DNA of 32,202 bases, from positions 1 through 32,202 of the forward strand of contig JALRKV010000052.1 of the NCBI GenBank assembly GCA_023254735.1, given 5' to 3'. A program made the position numbers and the translations under genes. Within the stretch, counting starts at the first letter, position 1. Each line of letters starts with the position of its first letter. The notes under the pieces are model-generated. The model saw only the letters and a program-made list of their open reading frames with translations, searched no databases and was not told where the DNA came from. Shown here one piece after another: positions 9,015 to 17,777 of this stretch. This DNA is from Pseudomonadales bacterium. Lineage in GTDB: Bacteria > Pseudomonadota > Gammaproteobacteria > Pseudomonadales > Pseudohongiellaceae.

Positions 9015-9395
9015 TCAGGGCGCAGGTCCCGGTATAAACATGGAAAGACTCGCCGCAATAGCGATGACGAGGGCGATTACTATCGCGAGTCTGTATTGCC
9101 GCGCTATCGCCCTGACCTTAACAACAAAGGAAGACGATTCGCGTGTGGGCGACTTGAGGTGATCATCCTCATCCGCTTTACCGTCTTTATTATCGTCGGG
9201 CAGCGTGACCAGCTTCGCGTAAAGCGAAGCGGGAACGGGAACAGCGGCGAGCAGATCCTCGATACCTGATTCGACACCGCGAGCCGTGAATAGCATCTCC
9301 TGCAATTCTTCATCCGCGCTTGCGGCCTCCAACACTAGCTGGTCGTCCGCGATTGGGTCGCTCAGAATTTTTTCGCGAAACGTTTTCTGATCCAT
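9015..9395 (-). CDS. Putative anti-sigma factor, DUF3379-like, single-pass membrane protein
   Basis: The 126-residue protein has a soluble helical N-terminal part (FREKILSDP, then LLAAVPVPASLYAKL) resembling the DUF3379 group, a charged linker, and one C-terminal membrane helix (LAIVIALVIAIAASLSMFI) ending in a short tail outside. This layout, downstream of an ECF sigma gene on the same strand, suggests a membrane-tethered anti-sigma factor. No zinc-binding HxxxCxxC motif is visible, so it is not of the ZAS type. A gap of 278 bases separates it from the sigma gene, long for such a pair, so it may have its own promoter. The role is inferred from context. Confidence 0.7.
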   Translation of the reverse strand: MDQKTFREKILSDPIADDQLVLEAASADEELQEMLFTARGVESGIEDLLAAVPVPASLYAKLVTLPDDNKDGKADEDDHLKSPTRESSSFVVKVRAIARQYRLAIVIALVIAIAASLSMFIPGPAP

Positions 9396-9673
9396 TTAAT
9401 TTTCTCAGGCATTAGCGGTTAAATTGAGAAGGTCGTATTAGTTGAGAGGTAAAGGCTCGGTTTTCATTCAAACTTATTTCCGTTTCGGTATTCACGTCTC
9501 ATTTTCAAGACGAGAGGTCGCTCCTAACGCGCGGGCTGAATGTGCTTAAGTGGCCTAAACTACAGTGTTTTTTAGTTTATCGAGTGGGAGATGCGGCGGG
9601 TATTTCGAAGAAGTTTCATTTTGTGTTGCGGCGGGATAACCCATCGCTTGAATGAGATATTTGCCAGCTAAAT

Positions 9674-10258
9674 CTAGTCTTGGAAAAGGTTTGAAGAATT
9701 TTTTCCAGACTTTGCGCCAAACTGATTAATGATTTTGCTGCGTGCCCGGAAGAGTCGAGTCATGATGGTGTTATCGTTGAGGGCCAGAATTGACGCGATC
9801 TCTTTCCCGCTGAAACCGCCAATAATTTGCAGCAAAAGTGGCTCCCGATAGTCTTTTTCGAGCCTGTTTATCGCATCGAGTAACCAGCGGCGCTCCATTT
9901 TATGGTCTGGTTCATCAGAGTCTTTTTCGACGACTACCTGCTCATCGACATCAACGAGTTCGGGTCGGTAGCGTTCATACAGCCGCGCGTTCTCTCGGCG
10001 CAGAATGGTGAACAGCCATGCCTTGGCCGCATTTTCATTCTGGAGGCTGTCAAGCGAGCGCCACGCGCGTAAAAAGGTCTCTTGTACGAGGTCTTCGGCT
10101 AGCGGCTGGCTTTTGCAGAGCCAGAACCCATATCTGTAGACATCTTGATAGAGGCAGGACACGAGTGTTTCATATCTTGCGCGACGCGCTGTGAACTCTG
10201 AGCTTTCATTGTGTTGTGACTTTTTAGTCTTCTTATTTTCTGTCATTTCCCTGACCAC
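9674..10258 (-). CDS. ECF-type RNA polymerase sigma factor
   Basis: The protein has the two ECF domains: region 2 (ARYETLVSCLYQDVYRYG, then AEDLVQETFLRAWRSL, the core-binding and -10 helices) and region 4 (LLDAINRLEKDYREPLLL, then FSGKEIASILALNDNTIMTRL, a helix-turn-helix for the -35). Region 3 is absent, as expected. The first about 20 residues are polar and lysine-rich. GTG at 10258 or ATG at 10246 may be the start; neither has a well-spaced ribosome site. It is followed on the same strand by the DUF3379-like gene, its likely inhibitor, and is divergent from dapB. The target promoters and inducing stress cannot be told from the sequence. Confidence 0.9.
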   Translation of the reverse strand: MVREMTENKKTKKSQHNESSEFTARRARYETLVSCLYQDVYRYGFWLCKSQPLAEDLVQETFLRAWRSLDSLQNENAAKAWLFTILRRENARLYERYRPELVDVDEQVVVEKDSDEPDHKMERRWLLDAINRLEKDYREPLLLQIIGGFSGKEIASILALNDNTIMTRLFRARSKIINQFGAKSGKNSSNLFQD

Positions 10259-10402
10259 TCTCTGCGCAGACTAAGGCCTTTGTTGCATATCGCACTTCAC
10301 TTGTATCAGTTTGTATAAAAAATTGCACTCCCACAACCTAAAGGATGAATTGTTTCGGGAAAAGGTGGGTAAATTCCGCGCGATTCTGGTGTGGAGCGCG
10401 TC

Positions 10403-10421
10403 AGGCTGTATACTTCAGCCT
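10403..10421 (+). promoter_or_regulatory. Candidate dapB promoter -10 inside a 6-bp inverted repeat
   Basis: The arms AGGCTG (10403-10408) and CAGCCT (10416-10421) flank TATACTT, so the hexamer TATACT (10409-10414) sits exactly between the arms. It lies 38 bases upstream of the dapB ATG. No good -35 was found at 16-18 bases. The dyad could be an operator overlapping the -10 or a short RNA hairpin; the regulator is unknown. Confidence 0.4.
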
Positions 10422-10439
10422 CTTAAGTGTCTGTGGTAA

Positions 10440-11261
<822 letters not shown>

Positions 11262-11307
11262 ATCACGATTCCTTATCGCTTATATTTAGCATTTTGGGAG
11301 AACATCG

Positions 11308-11337
11308 TAGACAACTCAGGGGTGGTGTCTCTATAAT
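11308..11337 (+). promoter_or_regulatory. Strong sigma70-like promoter in the dapB-carA spacer
   Basis: TAGACA (11308-11313, five of six to consensus) and TATAAT (11332-11337, six of six) are 18 bases apart, about 45 bases after the dapB stop. Transcription would begin near 11344 and run at once into a hairpin and an intrinsic terminator, about 255 bases before carA. Confidence 0.65.
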
Positions 11338-11343
11338 ACTCGC

Positions 11344-11418
11344 TCAGTATGACGAATGCTGAGACCTTTGCGAATTCCTAAAAAAGCGGAGTGAAGAGAT
11401 TCTTCATCCGCTTTTTTT
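11344..11418 (+). ncRNA. Candidate short terminated transcript: carAB attenuator leader or stand-alone sRNA
   Basis: From the promoter at 11308-11337 a transcript of about 75 bases is predicted. It begins with a hairpin, CTCAGTAT (11343-11350) pairing with ATGCTGAG (11356-11363) around a 5-base loop with one G-U pair, then a single-stranded linker, then the terminator at 11380-11418. A ten-codon frame, ATG 11349 to TAA 11381 (MTNAETFANS), ends where the terminator stem starts, but it lacks a ribosome site. If read-through occurs this is a carAB leader; if not, a small RNA gene. No known RNA family was recognised. Confidence 0.45.
11380..11418 (+). terminator. Strong intrinsic terminator between dapB and carA
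   Basis: AAAAAAGCGGA (11380-11390), a bulged G, then TGAAGA (11392-11397) pair across a 3-base loop with TCTTCA (11401-11406) and TCCGC (11407-11411), followed by seven T. The A-tract can also pair with the T-tract, so it may work on both strands. It would stop most transcription from dapB and from the 11308 promoter before carA. Confidence 0.88.
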
Positions 11419-11598
11419 GTGCCTGTTTTTCAGCCTTTTTCGCCCATCGATGGCCCTCCTAACCTGTATGCAATGTCCAAGTTAGGGAGCCAGCGCGAGC
11501 AAGAGGCTGGTGCTCAGAAGCAGCACGGCGCAGTTAAAAATAGGATAGAGAATGGCAAGGCGAAGACCCGATAACTTAGAAAAGCATAAGGAGTGAGA
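11419..11598 (+). other. carA 5' region after the terminator, with several inverted repeats
   Basis: No gene was found. The stretch holds a perfect 10-base palindrome CCATCGATGG (11444-11453), a bulged stem CTCCTAAC/GTTAGGGAG (11456-11463 with 11481-11489), then two 5-bp stems, CCAGC/GCTGG (11490-11510) and GTGCT/AGCAC (11510-11526). These could form a folded carA leader or be operators, for example for arginine or pyrimidine control. I could not identify an ARG box or a second clear promoter. The short stems may be chance. Confidence 0.35.
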
Positions 11599-12735
11599 GT
11601 GGCCGCACTAGCTGTATTAGCACTAGAGGATGGCAGTATCTTTCGTGGTGTCGCATTAGGCGCCGAAGGGAGCGCCAGTGGAGAGGTGGTATTTAATACC
11701 TCAATGACTGGATACCAAGAGATTCTGACCGACCCCTCCTACGCACAACAAATCGTAACCCTTACCTATCCTCACATTGGTAGCACTGGCACCAACGACG
11801 AAGACAATGAGTCTGACGGCGTTTGGGCCACCGGCCTTGTGATCCGCGATCTGCCGCTCATCGCGAGCAATTGGCGCAGCGAGCAAACCCTGCAGGACTT
11901 TTTGGTTGAACGCAAAGTTGTAGCAATAGCAGAGATTGATACTCGCCGACTGACCCGCGTTCTCCGCGACAAAGGGTCGCTCAATGGCTGTATCGTTTCT
12001 GGCGCAGCGCTCGAAACCTTAGGTGAAGAAGGCGCGGTGGCCAAAGCGAAAGAATTCCCTGGGCTTAAAGGCATGGACCTTGCAAAAGTTGTGTCGACGA
12101 AAGCCCAGTATCCCTGGACAGAGGGCGTATGGGACTTGGTAAACGGCCACAGCAAAGACGTCCCCAGTCGCTTCCGCGTCGTTGCCTACGATTTTGGTGC
12201 CAAGCGCAACATTCTGCGCATGCTCGTCGAACGCGGCTGCGAAGTTACAGTGGTGCCGGCACAGACACCCGCAGCCGACGTGCTCGCGATGAATCCTGAC
12301 GGCATTTTCCTATCCAATGGCCCCGGCGACCCCGAGCCCTGCGATTATGCGATCGATGCTATCAAAGTGTTCTTAGAGCAAAAAATACCGCTCTTCGGCA
12401 TTTGTCTCGGCTGCCAACTCCTCGCGCTTGCCTGCGGGGCAAAGACGGTAAAAATGCAGTTGGGTCACCATGGTGCGAATCATCCGGTGCAGAATATGCG
12501 TGATAATACGGTATTGATCACGAGCCAGAACCACGGATTCGCGGTCGACGCGGGAACGCTGCCAGCCAACCTTGAAGCCACGCATAAGTCGCTGTTCGAT
12601 GGCTCGCTGCAAGGCATTGAGCGCACAGATGCGCCTGCCTTCGGTTTTCAGGGGCACCCCGAAGCCAGCCCGGGCCCGCACGATGTTGCACCTTTGTTCG
12701 ATCACTTCATCGAACTGTTAGAGCGGCGCAGTTAG
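11599..12735 (+). CDS. carA: Carbamoyl-phosphate synthase small (glutaminase) subunit
   Basis: Hydrolyses glutamine and channels ammonia to CarB for carbamoyl phosphate, the precursor of arginine and pyrimidines. The N-terminal domain has [11 protein letters not shown] and [17 protein letters not shown]. The C-terminal class I amidotransferase domain has the nucleophile Cys269 in [12 protein letters not shown] and the His and Glu of [14 protein letters not shown]. The start is GTG 11599, because AAGGAG lies about five bases upstream; the in-frame GTG six bases earlier directly abuts that site. Length is then 378 residues, close to E. coli CarA. carB follows after 74 bases. The unusual 5' region may regulate it. 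Confidence 0.97.
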   Translation: MAALAVLALEDGSIFRGVALGAEGSASGEVVFNTSMTGYQEILTDPSYAQQIVTLTYPHIGSTGTNDEDNESDGVWATGLVIRDLPLIASNWRSEQTLQDFLVERKVVAIAEIDTRRLTRVLRDKGSLNGCIVSGAALETLGEEGAVAKAKEFPGLKGMDLAKVVSTKAQYPWTEGVWDLVNGHSKDVPSRFRVVAYDFGAKRNILRMLVERGCEVTVVPAQTPAADVLAMNPDGIFLSNGPGDPEPCDYAIDAIKVFLEQKIPLFGICLGCQLLALACGAKTVKMQLGHHGANHPVQNMRDNTVLITSQNHGFAVDAGTLPANLEATHKSLFDGSLQGIERTDAPAFGFQGHPEASPGPHDVAPLFDHFIELLERRS

Positions 12736-12809
12736 CGCGTGATTGTCGGACGCCTCCAGAGGAGGCGACTCATCCCAATTAATCAGAATACAAGAGAGCA
12801 GTAGCGCAC

Positions 12810-15800
12810 ATGCCAAGACGCAAAGACATTCAAAGCATTCTAATACTCGGTGCCGGCCCTATCGTCATCGGGCAAGCCTGCGAGTTCGACTACTCGGGAA
12901 CCCAAGCGTGCCAAGCGTTAAAGGAAGAGGGTCTTCGTGTAATCCTCGTAAACTCAAATCCTGCAACTATCATGACCGACCCCTCGATGGCGGATGCCAC
13001 CTATATAGAGCCAGTTAACTGGGAGATAGTTGAAAAGATCATCGAGAAAGAGCGCCCCGATGCGATCCTGCCAACGATGGGTGGACAAACCGCACTTAAC
13101 TGCGCGCTCGATCTAAACCGCCATGGCGTGCTCGATAAATACGGCGTCGAGCTAATTGGTGCGAAATCCGAATCTATCGATAAAGCTGAAGACCGTGATT
13201 TATTCGATCGCGCAATGAAAAAAATTGGCTTGGAAACGCCTCGCCATCAGATTGCGCACGACATGGCTGAAGCCTTCGAAGCGCTCGAGGAGATCGGTTT
13301 TCCTTGCATCATTCGCCCCTCCTTTACCATGGGCGGCAGTGGCGGCGGAATCGCATACAACAAGGAAGAGTTCGAGGAAATTTGCCAGCGCGGATTGGAG
13401 CTGTCGCCTACTAACGAATTATTAATCGATGAGTCATTAATTGGCTGGAAAGAGTACGAACTCGAGGTGGTCCGAGATACGAATGATAACTGCATTATCG
13501 TGTGTTCGATCGAGAACTTCGATGCAATGGGCGTTCATACAGGGGACTCTATTACGGTCGCTCCCTCGCAGACACTGACCGATAAGGAATATCAGATTCT
13601 TCGCAACGCCTCTATCGAGATCCTCCGCGAGATCGGCGTCGAGACTGGAGGCTCGAATGTCCAGTTTGGTATCAATCCTAAAGACGGCCGACTCGTTGTC
13701 ATCGAGATGAATCCACGCGTCTCGCGGAGCTCGGCGCTAGCCTCAAAAGCAACCGGGTTCCCAATCGCAAGGGTCGCAGCAAAGCTTGCTATCGGTTTCA
13801 CGCTCGATGAGCTTAGCAACGAAATCACGGGTGGCGCGACACCTGCATCGTTCGAGCCGTCTATAGACTACGTTGTCACCAAAATTCCACGCTTCACCTT
13901 CGAGAAATTCTCCGAAGCGAACGACAGGCTCACTACGCAAATGAAGTCGGTCGGCGAGGTGATGGCAATTGGACGTACTTTCCAGGAGTCTTTGCAAAAA
14001 GCCCTTAGGGGGCTCGAAGTGGGCATGTGCGGATTTGAGCCAATCCTCGATACTAAATTGAGTGATTCACGCGAAGTGTTGACGCGTGAACTCACCGAGG
14101 CCGGTGCGCAAAGAATCTGGTACATAGGTGATGCGTTCCGCCTTGGCTGGTCAATGGAAACGGTCTACTCGCTCACAGGCGTCGATCCTTGGTATCTCGT
14201 CCAGATCGAAGAGCTCATCAAACTCGAGCAGGGCTTAATGGGCAGAGAGCTAGCGTCGATTGACGCCGCCGAGATGCGTCAACTAAAGCGCAAGGGTTTT
14301 GCCGATAAGCGTCTCTCGCAGGTGATCGGATGCCAAGAGATTGATGTTCAGAAGCACCGCCACAGCTTAAATGTTCGCCCGGTTTACAAGCGCGTCGACA
14401 CCTGTGCGGCCGAGTTCGTGTCGGCGACGGCGTATATGTATTCGACCTACGAGGAAGAATGCGAGTCTCTGCCAAGCACGCGCGACAAAATAATGGTACT
14501 CGGTGGCGGACCGAACAGAATTGGCCAAGGTATCGAGTTTGACTACTGCTGCGTACACGCAGCGTTGGCCATGCGGGAGGACGGTTACGAAACCATTATG
14601 GTCAACTGTAATCCAGAGACGGTGTCGACTGATTACAATATTTCAGACCGGCTCTACTTTGAGCCTCTGACGTTCGAAGACGTGATCGAGGTCGCTCTTC
14701 TCGAGAAGCCCAAAGGCGTGATCGTGCAGTTCGGTGGCCAGACCCCACTTAATCTAGTTAAGAGTCTAGAGGCTGCGGGAATCCCCATCATCGGGACATC
14801 GCCCGACGCGATTGATCGCGCCGAAGACCGCGAGCGCTTCCAGAAGCTGATCGAAAAGCTTGGCTTGAAACAGCCGCCTAACCGAACTGTGCGCAGCGTT
14901 GAGGAGAGCTACGCCGCTGCCGAAGAAATTGGTTATCCGCTCGTGGTTAGACCGTCCTATGTTCTAGGCGGGCGGGCGATGGAAATCGTCTACAATCAAG
15001 AGGAACTTAAACGCTACATGCACGATGCGGTGAAGGTGTCGAATGAGAGTCCGGTCTTACTCGATTACTTCCTCAATGCGGCGATCGAGATCGATATTGA
15101 TTTAGTGAGCGATGGCAAACAAGCCGTGGTGGGCGCGATCATGCAGCATATTGAGCAAGCCGGTATTCACTCAGGAGACTCTGCCTGTTCGTTGCCGCCT
15201 TATAATCTTCCCGTCGAGGTACAAGACCGAATACGGGCTCAGGTTACAGCGCTCGCCTTAGAACTCGGCGTCGTTGGTTTGATGAATACGCAACTAGCGT
15301 ATCAAGATGGAGAGCTCTATGTTATCGAGGTAAATCCGCGCGCCTCTCGTACTGTACCGTTCGTCTCTAAATGTATCGGGCGTTCGCTTGCGAAAATTGC
15401 AGCGCGCTGTATGGCGGGAACCTCTCTTGCCGAGCAAGGATTCGAAGCCGAGATTATACCCGACACTTTCGCGGTAAAAGAGGCGATATTCCCGTTCATT
15501 AAATTCCCGGGCGTGGATCCAATCCTTGGCCCAGAAATGAAGTCAACTGGCGAAGTAATGGGGGTTGGCAAAACTTTTGCCGAGGCATACGCTAAGGCTC
15601 AAATGGGTGCCGGCGAGAAATTTGCTAGATCGGGTAACGTTTTTATAAGTGTACGAGAGGCGGATAAACCTGCTGTCGCCGAAGTCGCACGCAGATCGAT
15701 TGCTTTAGGCTACAATGTTGTTGCAACGCAAGGTACGGCGAAGGTCATTGCCGAGGCTGGACTACCAGTGACGCGAGTGAATAAAGTAGCGGAAGGACGT

Positions 15801-16034
15801 CCCCACATCGTCGATATGTTGAAGAACGAAGAAATACAGCTAGTATTCAACACGACAGAGGGTAGAAAAGCCATTGCCGATTCGTCGATGATTCGCCGAA
15901 CGGCGCTGCGGCATCGCGTCTACTGCACTACAACTATTGCCGGCGCGCTAGCGGCTTGCGAAGCACTCGAATACGGCAATAATATGTCCGTGTACACGCT
16001 GCAAGACCTTCACGCGCAGCTAGAAAGCAACTAA
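12810..16034 (+). CDS. carB: Carbamoyl-phosphate synthase large subunit
   Basis: Uses two ATP, bicarbonate and CarA-derived ammonia to make carbamoyl phosphate. The 1074 residues match the usual length. Two homologous halves are visible. The first begins with [22 protein letters not shown] and has an ATP-grasp with [12 protein letters not shown] and [19 protein letters not shown]. The second begins with [20 protein letters not shown] and has [15 protein letters not shown] and [16 protein letters not shown]. The last about 140 residues form the methylglyoxal-synthase-like allosteric domain ([10 protein letters not shown], then [10 protein letters not shown] and LVFNTTEG), which in family members binds UMP and ornithine. 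greA follows after 12 bases, so the unit probably continues. Confidence 0.98.
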   Translation: MPRRKDIQSILILGAGPIVIGQACEFDYSGTQACQALKEEGLRVILVNSNPATIMTDPSMADATYIEPVNWEIVEKIIEKERPDAILPTMGGQTALNCALDLNRHGVLDKYGVELIGAKSESIDKAEDRDLFDRAMKKIGLETPRHQIAHDMAEAFEALEEIGFPCIIRPSFTMGGSGGGIAYNKEEFEEICQRGLELSPTNELLIDESLIGWKEYELEVVRDTNDNCIIVCSIENFDAMGVHTGDSITVAPSQTLTDKEYQILRNASIEILREIGVETGGSNVQFGINPKDGRLVVIEMNPRVSRSSALASKATGFPIARVAAKLAIGFTLDELSNEITGGATPASFEPSIDYVVTKIPRFTFEKFSEANDRLTTQMKSVGEVMAIGRTFQESLQKALRGLEVGMCGFEPILDTKLSDSREVLTRELTEAGAQRIWYIGDAFRLGWSMETVYSLTGVDPWYLVQIEELIKLEQGLMGRELASIDAAEMRQLKRKGFADKRLSQVIGCQEIDVQKHRHSLNVRPVYKRVDTCAAEFVSATAYMYSTYEEECESLPSTRDKIMVLGGGPNRIGQGIEFDYCCVHAALAMREDGYETIMVNCNPETVSTDYNISDRLYFEPLTFEDVIEVALLEKPKGVIVQFGGQTPLNLVKSLEAAGIPIIGTSPDAIDRAEDRERFQKLIEKLGLKQPPNRTVRSVEESYAAAEEIGYPLVVRPSYVLGGRAMEIVYNQEELKRYMHDAVKVSNESPVLLDYFLNAAIEIDIDLVSDGKQAVVGAIMQHIEQAGIHSGDSACSLPPYNLPVEVQDRIRAQVTALALELGVVGLMNTQLAYQDGELYVIEVNPRASRTVPFVSKCIGRSLAKIAARCMAGTSLAEQGFEAEIIPDTFAVKEAIFPFIKFPGVDPILGPEMKSTGEVMGVGKTFAEAYAKAQMGAGEKFARSGNVFISVREADKPAVAEVARRSIALGYNVVATQGTAKVIAEAGLPVTRVNKVAEGRPHIVDMLKNEEIQLVFNTTEGRKAIADSSMIRRTALRHRVYCTTTIAGALAACEALEYGNNMSVYTLQDLHAQLESN

Positions 16035-16046
16035 AAGGCGACAAGA

Positions 16047-16523
16047 ATGCAAAGCGTTCCAATGACTGTTCAGGGTGCGGAAAGACTGCGTGCAGAACTA
16101 ACCGAGCTAAAAAGTGTGACTCGCCCTAAGATTATTGAGGCGATTGCCGAGGCGCGTGAGCATGGCGATCTCAAAGAGAACGCCGAGTATCACGCGGCGC
16201 GCGAGCAGCAGAGTTTCTGCGAGGGGCGAATTGCTGAGATAGAAAGCAAACTCGCAGGCTCGCAAATAATCGACGTGACGAAAATTGAGCCAACCGGCAA
16301 AGTAATTTTCGGCACGACAGTGCAAATGATCAATTTGGACACCGAGGCGACGGTAACCTACCAAATCGTTGGGGACGACGAAGCAGACGTGAGTAAGGGC
16401 AAAATCTCTGTGAGTTCACCGATTGCGCGCGCGATGATGGGCAAGTTTGAGGGCGACGAAATCGTGGTCAAGGCGCCTGCGGGCGATGTTGAATACGAAA
16501 TCGAGAGCGTTAAACACCTTTAA
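16047..16523 (+). CDS. greA: Transcription elongation factor GreA
   Basis: Rescues backtracked RNA polymerase by stimulating cleavage of the transcript 3' end through the secondary channel. The 158-residue protein has the N-terminal coiled coil with the acidic tip [19 protein letters not shown], then the C-terminal globular domain ([27 protein letters not shown]). It is nearly collinear with E. coli GreA, beginning MQSVPMT. A purine-rich AAAAGGCGA precedes the ATG. It lies 12 bases after carB in the usual gammaproteobacterial order. Confidence 0.98.
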   Translation: MQSVPMTVQGAERLRAELTELKSVTRPKIIEAIAEAREHGDLKENAEYHAAREQQSFCEGRIAEIESKLAGSQIIDVTKIEPTGKVIFGTTVQMINLDTEATVTYQIVGDDEADVSKGKISVSSPIARAMMGKFEGDEIVVKAPAGDVEYEIESVKHL

Positions 16524-16557
16524 AACCACAGTCCGTGGTTGGGCTTGCTGGCCAAGC
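16524..16557. terminator. Tandem hairpins between convergent greA and yhbY
   Basis: AACCAC (16524-16529) pairs with GTGGTT (16535-16540), and a second stem, GGCTTG with CAAGCC, follows at about 16542-16557. They fill the 38-base gap between the two stop codons. No T-tract follows on either strand, so intrinsic termination is uncertain. Confidence 0.3.
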
Positions 16558-16561
16558 CTAC

Positions 16562-16873
16562 TTACGGCTGAAATCGCACCAAATTAGACAGTTTAGGATC
16601 TTGCTTCTTCGCCGCGCGGTAGAGAAGCACAACATGGCCAATAGTCTGCACGACGGCGCCTTTGCTCAGTGCGCATATCTCTTCAATAAGCGCCGCTTTT
16701 TCGGCCTTGTCGCCGCTTACCAGCTTAAGCTTGATCAGCTCGTGGTCATTCAGCGCGCGCTCGAGCTCGAGCTGAATATTTTCGGACAACCCTTTCTCTG
16801 CAATCGTGATTACGGGCTTGAGTTGATGGCCAATTGCGCGGAAGCGCTTTTTGTCGGCGTTGTTGAGCGTCAT
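16562..16873 (-). CDS. yhbY: CRM-domain RNA-binding protein, ribosome assembly
   Basis: YhbY associates with pre-50S ribosomal particles. The 103-residue protein is a single CRM domain: an N-terminal helix with LNNADKKRFRAIGHQLKPVI, a loop region with IAEKGLSENI, then ALNDHELIKLKLV and a C-terminal VVQTIGHVVLLYRAAKK. It is encoded opposite to greA and diverges from rlmE, separated from it by 85 bases. This divergent position is conserved in many gammaproteobacteria. E. coli YhbY is 97 residues, so the length is normal. Confidence 0.95.
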   Translation of the reverse strand: MTLNNADKKRFRAIGHQLKPVITIAEKGLSENIQLELERALNDHELIKLKLVSGDKAEKAALIEEICALSKGAVVQTIGHVVLLYRAAKKQDPKLSNLVRFQP

Positions 16874-16958
16874 AATAGACCTTAGTGCTGGCTGAGTCGC
16901 GGGCTGCGGATTGTAGGGAAGCTCGCGGCCGAACGCAATTGATTAACGAGAATGAACG

Positions 16959-17582
16959 ATGGCACAGTCTAAGACCAGTAAGCAATGGCTTAAAGAGCAC
17001 TTCGATGACGAATATGTGCGCCGAAGTCAGGAAGATGGCCTGCGGTCGCGCGCAAGCTATAAGCTATTAGAAATACAGGAGAAAGACCGACTGATCGAGC
17101 GCGGGATGACGGTTGTTGATCTTGGGGCGGCGCCCGGTGGTTGGTCGCAGGTCGCCGTTGATTTAGTGGGAGATAAAGGGCGTGTGATCGCAAGTGACAT
17201 TCTGCCGATCGACTTTTTAGCAGGAGTCGAGTTTCTGCAGGGAGACTTCACAGAGCAGGCCGTGCTCGATCAGCTTCTTGGCATGCTTCCAGAAGGAGGC
17301 GCAGACCTTGTAATGTCGGACATGGCGCCCAATATGAGTGGTATGCGCGACATCGATCAACCGAAAATGATGTACCTCGCTGAACTTGCGCTCGATTTGG
17401 CAAGATCCGTGCTTCGTCCGGGGGCGTACTTTCTGGTGAAGGTCTTTCACGGTGAGGGTCTTAAGGAATTCGAGACTCAGCTTAAGGCGAATTTCACCTC
17501 GCTAAAGGTGCGTAAGCCAAAGGCATCGCGGGCTAGGTCCAGTGAGATTTATCTTCTAGCGTCTGGTTTCAAAGGGGCATAG
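16959..17582 (+). CDS. rlmE: 23S rRNA (uridine-2'-O)-methyltransferase
   Basis: Methylates the 2'-O of U2552 (E. coli numbering) in the peptidyl-transferase A loop at a late step of 50S assembly, using S-adenosylmethionine. The SAM-binding motif is [13 protein letters not shown] at about 52-64. The K-D-K-E tetrad is visible as Lys35 (SYKLLE), Asp121 ([10 protein letters not shown]), Lys161 (FLVKVFHG) and Glu196 (SSEIYLL), all offset by three residues from the E. coli enzyme. 207 residues. It lies between yhbY and ftsH as in E. coli. Confidence 0.97.
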   Translation: MAQSKTSKQWLKEHFDDEYVRRSQEDGLRSRASYKLLEIQEKDRLIERGMTVVDLGAAPGGWSQVAVDLVGDKGRVIASDILPIDFLAGVEFLQGDFTEQAVLDQLLGMLPEGGADLVMSDMAPNMSGMRDIDQPKMMYLAELALDLARSVLRPGAYFLVKVFHGEGLKEFETQLKANFTSLKVRKPKASRARSSEIYLLASGFKGA

Positions 17583-17715
17583 CGCCGTCGCGAGGCCCGT
17601 ATTCAGGTCAATAATTGTTGTATCGCGTGTGTCGCCAGCGAGTGACGCAGGCAAAAATGTGTTACTTTTTACCTTATACACGAGTCGCGAAGTGCGTCGT
17701 CGAGCAAGCCTAGCG

Positions 17716-17743
17716 CTTGTCTCGTTTGCTAGCCGCCCTCCAC
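17716..17743 (+). promoter_or_regulatory. Possible heat-shock (sigma32) promoter before ftsH
   Basis: CTTGTCT (17716-17722) and CCCTCCAC (17736-17743), 13 bases apart, partly resemble the sigma32 elements CTTGAAA and CCCCATNT. A start near 17750 would give a leader of about 28 bases. E. coli ftsH is heat-shock controlled, which makes the match plausible, but the similarity is partial. Confidence 0.28.
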
Positions 17744-17777
17744 GACAAACAGATTCACTTAAGCGGGGGAACTACCC

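Noticed and set aside
9495..9512. Short stem CGTCT/AGACG between the sigma and anti-sigma genes as a terminator
   Set aside because: Only five pairs, an eight-base loop and no T-run on either strand.
11349..11381. Ten-codon leader peptide (MTNAETFANS) in the dapB-carA spacer
   Set aside because: No ribosome site and no run of regulatory codons such as Arg; kept only as a note to the attenuator hypothesis, not listed as a gene.
16535..16885. Plus-strand frame opposite yhbY
   Set aside because: It is the antisense shadow of the CRM-domain gene, with no ribosome site.
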